Under the pieces are notes generated by a model, which was given only the letters and a program-made list of their open reading frames with translations, had not been told where the DNA came from and searched no databases. From Thermogutta terrifontis (GTDB lineage Bacteria > Planctomycetota > Planctomycetia > Pirellulales > Thermoguttaceae), in contig NZ_CP018477.1 in the NCBI RefSeq assembly GCF_002277955.1, positions 2,997,206-3,061,205 on the forward strand: 64,000 nucleotides of DNA, given 5' to 3'. Position numbers and translations under genes: made by a program. Below, one piece after another: positions 57,554-64,000 of this stretch. Position 1 is the stretch's first letter, and every line of letters starts with the position of its first letter.

Positions 57554-58873
57554 ATGCCAACACTTCGTACCATCACGCTCGGATGCAAGGTCAATCAGTA
57601 CGAGACGGAATACCTCCGCCAGGGTTTCCTGCGCCTGGGATATCGGGACGCCGGGCAGGATGAACCTGTGGATCTGGTCATCTTTAATACTTGCACGGTC
57701 ACGCATCAGGCGGACGCGGAGTGCCGAAAGATTCTCCGCAGGCTCGCCCGGGAGCATCCTGAAGCCGAGGTGATTGTAATGGGCTGCTTCGCGGCAAAAG
57801 CGGCGGACGAAATTGCGTCGATGCCCGGCGTCTCGGAGGTGCTGACCGACAAACGCCAGATGCGGGAGTGTCTCGCCCGGCGAGGGCTCGTCGATGTGCC
57901 CACGGGGATTGCCTTTTTTGCTCGGCGGCATCGTGCCTACGTGAAGGTTCAGGACGGTTGCGTTTTGCCCTGCACGTACTGCATTATTCCCCAGGTGCGG
58001 CCGGGATTGTGGAGCCGCCCCGTGGAAGACATCCTCCTGGAAGTGCGGCAACTGGTGGACAACGGTTATCGGGAAGTGGTACTCACAGGGGTTCACCTGG
58101 GGCTGTTTGGCCGTGGACCGGGCGACGACCGAACAATGGATCTGGCGGAACTCGTTTCCCGGCTTCTCAACGTAGATCGTCGTTTTCGTATCCGCCTTTC
58201 AAGCCTGGAAGTCAATGAAGTCAGCGATCGCCTGCTGGAATTGATGGCAGAAAATCCCGAACGGATCTGTTCCCACCTTCATATCCCTTTGCAGAGTGGG
58301 TCGCCAAAAATTCTAAAGCGGATGCGGCGTCGGGCAGACGTGGAATACTACTTGCGGCGGTGTGAACGCGTTAAGCAACTCCTTCGCGACCCGGCCATCA
58401 CGACGGATATCATGGTTGGCTTTCCCGGAGAGACGGATGCCGATTTTGAGGAAACCTGTCGGGTTGTAGAATCGGTCGGATTTGCAAAGATTCACATTTT
58501 CCGATTCAGTCCAAGAGAGGGGACTCCCGCCGCCGAGTATCCCGATCAGGTTCCCGAACACGTCAAAAAGGAAAGATCATCGTACCTGGAGCAACTCGCG
58601 CAGCAAGTCAGACGGCGCTACATCGGTGAACTCATCGGAGGGAGTCTTCAGGTTCTTTGGGAAGATCTCGTGACCGATCCGGAAGGCCGCCCGAAGTGCC
58701 TGCTGGGCATGTCCGACCGATACATCCCTGTCCGATCGCATGCCAGTATGGGCGAATTGGGAGAGTTGGGTCAGGTGGATGTGGACGGATTTGATGGCGA
58801 ATTTCTTACAGCTCGCGGGCAGGATGCCTCGTTGGACCTGACACTCTTGAATGCAACGGCCGACCGCCTATAG
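57554..58873 (+). CDS. mtaB: tRNA t6A37 methylthiotransferase
   Basis: About 439-residue radical-SAM methylthiotransferase that makes ms2t6A37 in tRNAs. N-terminal cluster ligands are Cys11, Cys47 and Cys78. The radical-SAM motif CVLPCTYC gives Cys136, Cys140 and Cys143. The ITLGCKVNQYETE start is typical of MtaB, where MiaB and RimO differ, and the C-terminus looks like a TRAM domain. The ATG at 57554 was taken over an in-frame start at 57497. Confidence 0.9.
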   Translation: MPTLRTITLGCKVNQYETEYLRQGFLRLGYRDAGQDEPVDLVIFNTCTVTHQADAECRKILRRLAREHPEAEVIVMGCFAAKAADEIASMPGVSEVLTDKRQMRECLARRGLVDVPTGIAFFARRHRAYVKVQDGCVLPCTYCIIPQVRPGLWSRPVEDILLEVRQLVDNGYREVVLTGVHLGLFGRGPGDDRTMDLAELVSRLLNVDRRFRIRLSSLEVNEVSDRLLELMAENPERICSHLHIPLQSGSPKILKRMRRRADVEYYLRRCERVKQLLRDPAITTDIMVGFPGETDADFEETCRVVESVGFAKIHIFRFSPREGTPAAEYPDQVPEHVKKERSSYLEQLAQQVRRRYIGELIGGSLQVLWEDLVTDPEGRPKCLLGMSDRYIPVRSHASMGELGELGQVDVDGFDGEFLTARGQDASLDLTLLNATADRL

Positions 58874-59153
58874 ACCCGCCATTTTGGGGAGCGGTGTTGA
58901 AATAATTCGGCCAAGACGCCATCATAAGGGGAGTGATGATCCATCCTGGTTTGTGAAGCCCCCGGCATAAATGGTGGTCTATCGCGTAAGCAAAAGGTGA
59001 ATTTAACTCCACATGCGGGTTCCGGAGCAGGTTTCCCCGTCGAGCCCGTGAGGAATTCCCGCCCAAAAACGTTGCGGAAGGTCCGTGAGCGTCGATCGCT
59101 TCACACGGTTTTTCCGCCAGAGAGAAGTTCCCTCCTGAGACGAGGATACGGCA

Positions 59154-59612
59154 ATGGCTGTGCGAAAGTCGAGCAGCATTGGAGATCAATCCGTGCGGGA
59201 CGAACCGACGGCGACGGCAGTAGAAACGTCCCCGGCATCCACGCCCCGACGCAAACGCATTCTGCTTGTCGATGACGATCCGGAGATCGTCGAATCGATG
59301 CGGGTGGCCCTCGAGGCGATGGGCTATGAGGTCCTCATTGCGCGGGACGGAAACCAAGGGCTGGCCCTGGCAGATACTGAAAATCCGGACCTTGTCATTC
59401 TCGACATGATGATGCCCAAGCGAAGTGGTTTCCTGGTTCTGGAGCGACTTCGTCAGACACGCAAGGTCCCCGTCCGGGTCATTATGATCACCGCCAACGA
59501 GGGAAGTCGGCACAAGGCGTACGCTGAAATGCTGGGCGTGGACGATTACATTCGCAAGCCATTTGCCATGGATCGGCTGCTGGACAGCGTTCGGCGGTTG
59601 CTGGAAAGCTGA
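59154..59612 (+). CDS. Single-domain response regulator
   Basis: 152 residues: a 32-residue charged leader and one intact receiver domain. All key residues are present: Asp40/Asp41, phospho-acceptor Asp84 (ILDMMMP), Thr113 and Lys135 (YIRKPF). There is no output domain, so it probably acts by protein contact or phosphorelay. No histidine kinase is adjacent. Confidence 0.9.
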   Translation: MAVRKSSSIGDQSVRDEPTATAVETSPASTPRRKRILLVDDDPEIVESMRVALEAMGYEVLIARDGNQGLALADTENPDLVILDMMMPKRSGFLVLERLRQTRKVPVRVIMITANEGSRHKAYAEMLGVDDYIRKPFAMDRLLDSVRRLLES

Positions 59613-59719
59613 GCCGGAGAGTCGTGGAAGGATGGACGCAGACTCTCGGGTTGTGGGGCCAACCACTTGCCAGCGCTAGCCGAGATGATGCTAAATAAAC
59701 TGCTGTTGCTAATCACACC

Positions 59720-60028
59720 TCAGAGGCGAATTCCCCGGGCGGCTGCCAGTTGAATGATCGCTCTTTTGAAGTATTGAAACTTGTATTTTGGTTTTCTCTT
59801 CGCCCAGAGATAGGCTGATTGAAGGAGTTCGGGAGGCAGGCGTCCGGCTTTAACCAGCTCCACGACGTAGGCAATAAAGCCTTCCTCTTCCGGTGACGCC
59901 GTGTGGAGAGACGCTTTGAGCACCTCGGGATTGAGCCATTCGGGAGTGTCGGCCCAGCAGGTTCGCTGGAACAACCACCCACCTAAAAAAGCAGTGCCCA
60001 CCGTCTTTAGAGCTGTGCGGCGATCCAT
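59720..60028 (-). CDS. Small exported protein with Tat-like signal, function unknown
   Basis: About 102 residues. MDRRTALKTVGTAFLGGWLF is a twin-arginine-like leader ending near CWADT. The mature part is short and helical, with AKRKPKYKFQYFKRAII near the end. An in-frame start at 60073 would put 15 residues ahead of the signal, so 60028 is preferred. No known family is recognised; the size and Tat leader resemble accessory subunits of dehydrogenases, but no partner is beside it. Confidence 0.58.
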   Translation of the reverse strand: MDRRTALKTVGTAFLGGWLFQRTCWADTPEWLNPEVLKASLHTASPEEEGFIAYVVELVKAGRLPPELLQSAYLWAKRKPKYKFQYFKRAIIQLAAARGIRL

Positions 60029-60561
60029 GATTTGCACCCTGGATAGGATTCTGGCTGTAACTCCGCGCGTCAACCAACTTCAGCGTTTTTCCACGTGATG
60101 GATACTACCGCCAGTGCGGCCGCTGCGACAAGGCCAAAATTCTCTGTTTAAGCTCGCTTCTTGCGATGAGTCGAAAAACTTTGGGTAACCAACCGGGAGA
60201 TCATGCTGAATCAGTTTCCGTGGGCACGACACGCGTGCTCCGCCGAAGGATTGCTCGTCGAAAGCCGCGTGTCAGGTCACATTTTCCAAATATTTTTGGA
60301 AAACGCATTTTAACGACCGGGCTCCGACCGCTTGGTTCAGTTGCCGGATAAGCGGTAGGGGCAATTCATGAATTGCCCCTGCAACACATTGCCTTCTCAG
60401 CGATCCTCGCAAAAAACGGGATAAGATAGGAAGATCATCTGGCACTTCCATTGCTTGCGATTCCATAATGGCAGGAAATCTGCTGCACATGGGCAATGGC
60501 CTCCTTTACGCTTACGAAGGAAAGTAAAAACTCTCCTGCCTTTCGAAAAAAGGGATTGACA
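60029..60561. other. Intergenic region with one repeat element
   Basis: 533 bp between the small Tat protein (minus) and the PQQ-repeat lipoprotein (plus). It holds repeat copy C and, at its right end, the lipoprotein promoter. The in-frame stretch from 60496 could extend that gene but has no ribosome site. Confidence 0.5.
60222..60382 (+). repeat. Dispersed intergenic hairpin element, copy C
   Basis: The left part begins with a GGGCACG / CGTGCTC stem like copy A. The right part shares the GGTTCAGTTGCCG block and the long palindrome (60355-60382) with copy B; its arms are GTAGGGGCAATTC and GAATTGCCCCTGC. Confidence 0.68.
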
Positions 60562-63207
60562 ATGAACAGGCGTGCCGACGTTGGAGCAGCAATGCGAACT
60601 CGACCGCCATCAATACCCCGGCAATCAACCGCCCAGCCAGAAAAGATTGTCGCCGTCGTTTTGGTCATTGTTTTCAGCACATGGTGGATATGCGTCAGCA
60701 GTGGTTGTCGGAAGCCGGTCATCACTCCCGAAGCGAAGCCCTGGTCGGCCGCCGAAACGGATCCATTGGAAACGGCTTCCGACCTGGAACAATGGCCCAT
60801 GTTTCGCGGTCCATTTGCCCAGGGAATCGGGGTGAACGCCCATCCGCCGATCCAATTCTCGCTGCAACACAACCTCAAGTGGAAAGTCCCGGTTCCCGGC
60901 AAAGGCAACAGCTCACCGGTGGTGTGGGGTGATTTCGTGTTTGTCACTTCGGCCGTCGGGAACGATCGGGAACCAGTCGGAGTCGTTCTTGCCTTTCGTC
61001 GCTCCGACGGCCAATTACTGTGGCGGCGGGAGGTGGGCCGACTGCAGGGCAAAACCCATCCCAAGAATGGTTACGCGTCACCCAGTGTAGCCACCGATGG
61101 AGAGCGAGTCGTCGCGTTCTTCGGTTCCGCAGGTTTGATCTGTTGTGACTTCGAGGGTAATTTCCTGTGGCAAAAACCGCTGGGTCCGCAAGAGCATATC
61201 TATGGGGTGGCCGCCAGCCCAATTATTGTGGGAGACACCGTGATCCAACTGTGTGACCGGGACGAGCATTCCTTCCTGATCGCTGTTGACAAGCGCACCG
61301 GGAAAGAAGTGTGGAGAACCCCTCGGGATTCCACCGGCTGCTGGACGACGCCCGTGCTCGTGCCCCTGGAGAAGAACCTCTCCTACCTGGTGGTAAACGG
61401 CGGTGAGGTGGGCAACGTCGGCCAACTGACGATTTACGACTCCCGCACGGGCCGTAAGCTATGGTCCTACGACGGGTTAGAAACCCTCGTCACCCCGGTT
61501 GCCCTGTTCCGCAACCAAACACTTTTCAGTCTGAGCGGTCGCAACGGGCCGATCCTGGCCTTTCATCTCGAAGGACAAGAGAGATCAGTGCGGGCCGAAC
61601 TCCTTTGGCGGTTGCCACGTGGTGGCCCGTACATCCCCTCCGGCATTGTCTATCGCAATCGTCTGTATGTGCTATCCGATCTGAAGTGGCTGACCTGTTA
61701 CAATCCGGGGAACGGTGAGGTTGTCTGGCGAGCTTCGCTGGAAGGGACGTTCACGGCTTCGCTTGTGGCGGCCGATGGCCGATTGTATGCCGTCAACGAA
61801 CGGGGCGTGGTCTTTGTTGTCGCGGCAGGAGATGAATTCCGACTGCTTGCCCGCAATGACATCGGCGGCCAGTGCCTGGCCACGCCCGCGGTGGTCGATC
61901 GTGATTTCGTTCTGAGAACGGCTGAGGCGCTCTACTGCTTCAGTGAGCCTGGGGGCTCGGAAAATGTCAAACAGGGAAACTCCAAGCCTGCTGCCAGTCG
62001 CTCTCAAGATGCCGAAAGGCATAAGGACTCTCCGACTGTGCCATCCGGAACCACGCTCCACAACAGCGTGGCCGAACCGACATCCGCGGAGACGGCGGTG
62101 GATATCGTCTCCGGATCTGATTGGCCAGTGTTTCGAGGCACGCTCACGGCCACTGGCCTGGCACTGGGTCGATTCGACCGGCCGCCTCGGCAGGCGTGGG
62201 TCTTCACCGCCGAGAACGATTCATTCACAGCCACGCCGGTGGTGGCCGAAAACACCGTCTTCCTGGGTGGCAATGAAGGCAATTTTTACGCCGTGGACTT
62301 GCAAACAGGACAAAAGCGCTGGGCGTGGAAGGCACCTGCCGGAATCGTTGCGCCCGCTTGTTATTGGAATGGCCATGTGTACGTAGGAGATGTTAATGGT
62401 GGCTTTCACTGTCTCCGCGCGGAAACCGGCGATCCCGTGTGGCAACTTGAAGTGGCCGGAGAAATTGACGGGGGGCCCAGCTTCGCCACGCTGCCCTCGG
62501 GCAAACAGGTTGTGGTGTTTGGATCGCAGGACACATTCCTCTATTGCGTTGATGCACAAAGTGGGGACATCTTGTGGAAAGGCGGTGGCCACGATCAGAT
62601 TCGCTGCACACCTCCCATCGTGGAGGGACGCACATTCATCGCTGGATGCGATGGAAAACTGCATGTCTTGGAAATCCACGATGGCAAGGAAATCGCCGCG
62701 ATCGACCTGGAAGGGCCGACTGGCTCGACACCCGCGGTGGTGGGCCCGCTGGCCTATGTAGGCACGGAAAATGGTGTCTTTTTTGGTATCGACTGGAAGC
62801 AGGCAAAAGTCGTGTGGCGTTACGACAATGAGAACGATGGCGGAGCCTTTCGGGCGTCCGCGGCGGTGAGTGAGCGCTACGTTGTGGTGGGCAGTCGAGA
62901 CAAAGCCGTCCACTGTTTTGACCGCATTACCGGCCGACATTTGTGGCGATTTCCTACGCGGCGCTATGTGGATGCGTCGCCGGTCATTGTGCGGGCAACA
63001 CAGGATGCGGATCCTGACAATGATTTGGTCCTGGCAGCCTCGTTGGATGGTCATCTTTATGCCATTCGTATCAGGGACGGACAGTCGCCGTGGTCGCTCA
63101 CCGTGGGCGGCGCCATCTCGGCATCCCCGGTTGTCGTGCAAAACGCTCTGCTGGTGGCCACCGAAGACGGAGACCTTTTGTGTTATCGCGCCGCCATCGA
63201 GCCGTAA
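60562..63207 (+). CDS. PQQ-repeat (BamB-like) beta-propeller protein, probably anchored
   Basis: About 881 residues. A short basic leader and a membrane segment (KIVAVVLVIVFSTWWICV) are followed by SSGC, which could be a lipobox variant. The body has repeated Trp-motif blades, such as GKEVWRTPRDSTGCW, GEVVWRASLEGTFTASLVAA, GQKRWAWKAPAGIVAPA and GDILWKGGGHDQI. A Ser/Thr/Pro-rich linker at roughly residues 470-530 separates two propellers. Many planctomycetes encode such proteins; they may organise the outer membrane or bind polymers. PQQ binding itself is not implied. Confidence 0.84.
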   Translation: MNRRADVGAAMRTRPPSIPRQSTAQPEKIVAVVLVIVFSTWWICVSSGCRKPVITPEAKPWSAAETDPLETASDLEQWPMFRGPFAQGIGVNAHPPIQFSLQHNLKWKVPVPGKGNSSPVVWGDFVFVTSAVGNDREPVGVVLAFRRSDGQLLWRREVGRLQGKTHPKNGYASPSVATDGERVVAFFGSAGLICCDFEGNFLWQKPLGPQEHIYGVAASPIIVGDTVIQLCDRDEHSFLIAVDKRTGKEVWRTPRDSTGCWTTPVLVPLEKNLSYLVVNGGEVGNVGQLTIYDSRTGRKLWSYDGLETLVTPVALFRNQTLFSLSGRNGPILAFHLEGQERSVRAELLWRLPRGGPYIPSGIVYRNRLYVLSDLKWLTCYNPGNGEVVWRASLEGTFTASLVAADGRLYAVNERGVVFVVAAGDEFRLLARNDIGGQCLATPAVVDRDFVLRTAEALYCFSEPGGSENVKQGNSKPAASRSQDAERHKDSPTVPSGTTLHNSVAEPTSAETAVDIVSGSDWPVFRGTLTATGLALGRFDRPPRQAWVFTAENDSFTATPVVAENTVFLGGNEGNFYAVDLQTGQKRWAWKAPAGIVAPACYWNGHVYVGDVNGGFHCLRAETGDPVWQLEVAGEIDGGPSFATLPSGKQVVVFGSQDTFLYCVDAQSGDILWKGGGHDQIRCTPPIVEGRTFIAGCDGKLHVLEIHDGKEIAAIDLEGPTGSTPAVVGPLAYVGTENGVFFGIDWKQAKVVWRYDNENDGGAFRASAAVSERYVVVGSRDKAVHCFDRITGRHLWRFPTRRYVDASPVIVRATQDADPDNDLVLAASLDGHLYAIRIRDGQSPWSLTVGGAISASPVVVQNALLVATEDGDLLCYRAAIEP

Positions 63208-63250
63208 TATGAGTTAAGATGGGCAAAAATCATTGTGCGCGGAGATGAGT

Positions 63251-64000
63251 ATGATTTTGCCGAAGTCCTCCGAGCTCAACGATCCCGAGTTTGACCGGAA
63301 GTTAGAGGAGCTGAAAGCCCGTCTGCCCCGGCCGGTCATCTGGCTTGTTGGAAAGGCCCAGGCGGGGAAGACGTCGATCGTCCATGCCCTCACGGGCGAC
63401 CCTCGTGCGGAAATCGGAAAAGGATTTGAGCCCTGCACGAAATCATCTTGGCGTTATCCGTTCCCGAGCCATGAGTCGCCTCTTCTGGAGTTCCTGGACA
63501 CGCGCGGTCTTGGCGACGCCGATTACGATCCCACGGAGGATCTGCAATGGCACGAGCAAGACGCACACCTCGTGATGGCCGTCATGCGGGCGGACGATTC
63601 CGGGCGAGAGGCTGTTTGCAACGTGATTCGTGAGGTGATGCGGCGGCATCCCGATTGGCCGGTGATCGTGGTGCAGACATGCCTTCACAGGCTCTATCCC
63701 CCGCAGGAGCGGCGTCACATTCTCCCGTATCCATTTGATCGTGAGCCCTTCCCGCCGGAAGTGCCGCAAGACCTTGCCCGTGCCCTCACTGAGCAACGTT
63801 CGTGGTTCCCGAGGGACAAGGTCCGCTTTGTAGCCATTGATTTTACGCTGCCCGAAGATGGATACACCCCGCAGTTTTATGGCTTGGAGCAACTCTGGCA
63901 GGCCATCGAGGATGCCTTTCCGGTGAGTATCCGGGCGATGATCGCGGCCACCCAAGAGCTGCGTCGTCACGCGGGAGCCCTCCATTCGCAAAAGGCACAG
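63251..64000 (+). CDS. P-loop GTPase, 3' end outside window
   Basis: The frame from the ATG at 63251 is open to the right edge (250 codons). G1 is GKAQAGKTS (34-42), and G3 is DTRGLGD (83-89). The Thr of G2 is probably in the PCTKSS stretch (61-66). It looks like a YfjP/YeeP-type GTPase with the region around residue 115-200 less conserved. The C-terminus, which could carry a DUF697-type membrane domain, is not visible. Start is 44 bp after the PQQ-repeat gene. Confidence 0.8.
   Translation, partial: MILPKSSELNDPEFDRKLEELKARLPRPVIWLVGKAQAGKTSIVHALTGDPRAEIGKGFEPCTKSSWRYPFPSHESPLLEFLDTRGLGDADYDPTEDLQWHEQDAHLVMAVMRADDSGREAVCNVIREVMRRHPDWPVIVVQTCLHRLYPPQERRHILPYPFDREPFPPEVPQDLARALTEQRSWFPRDKVRFVAIDFTLPEDGYTPQFYGLEQLWQAIEDAFPVSIRAMIAATQELRRHAGALHSQKAQ

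Overview
The window looks like part of a planctomycete chromosome, most likely from the Pirellulales/Thermogutta side of that phylum. This is inferred from gene content, not from a marker gene. The clues are a GC-rich genome, a secreted formylglycine-type sulfatase, Gfo/Idh oxidoreductases (one with a Tat signal), small secreted Tyr/Pro/Gly-rich proteins, a bacterial topoisomerase VI B subunit, an extended CsrA, and an alternative complex III next to a caa3-type oxidase. I see no rRNA or tRNA genes, CRISPR array, insertion sequence or phage module.

Layout. 1-9 kb: the end of a sigma-54 activator, apt, a decayed-looking CobB/CbiA homologue, a PlsC acyltransferase, a large secreted TPR protein, galE and a gluconolactonase-like protein. 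9.1-12.4 kb: an iron module in which a DtxR-type repressor fused to FeoA overlaps feoB. 12.9-24.3 kb: mostly single genes for sugar or polymer metabolism (two Gfo/Idh proteins, a sulfatase, a TIM-barrel isomerase), a TPR protein, a tetraheme cytochrome, tadA, a dual-specificity phosphatase and a topoisomerase VI B subunit with no A subunit beside it. 24.6-31.3 kb: two small secreted proteins, then a minus-strand trimeric [FeFe]-hydrogenase operon whose NuoF-like subunit is fused to a GltD-like FAD/NAD(P) module. 31.7-37.7 kb: an enolase-superfamily enzyme, an orphan CheX, rpmI-rplT, a TylF-like methyltransferase and an aldo/keto reductase.

38.3-52.1 kb is one respiratory operon: ActA (pentaheme), ActB, ActC, a fused ActD-ActE, ActF, a small membrane protein, SCO, then CoxII (with a cytochrome c domain), CoxI, CoxIII and CoxIV. 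Together these should oxidise quinol, pass electrons through c-type hemes and reduce O2. 52.4-64 kb: a cytidylate-kinase-like protein, a STAS protein, a CsrA fused to a degenerate receiver domain and preceded by two CsrA-site-like hairpins, a lipase-like hydrolase, a Pro/Ala/Glu/Gln-repeat lipoprotein, MtaB, a single-domain response regulator, a PQQ-repeat lipoprotein and the start of a GTPase.

The items most worth a second look are: the CsrA/pseudo-receiver fusion and its upstream GGA hairpins; the topoisomerase VI B subunit with an apparently duplicated H2TH segment; the CobB-like protein that has lost its P-loop, Cys and His; the hydrogenase NuoF-GltD fusion; and a three-copy family of intergenic hairpin elements.
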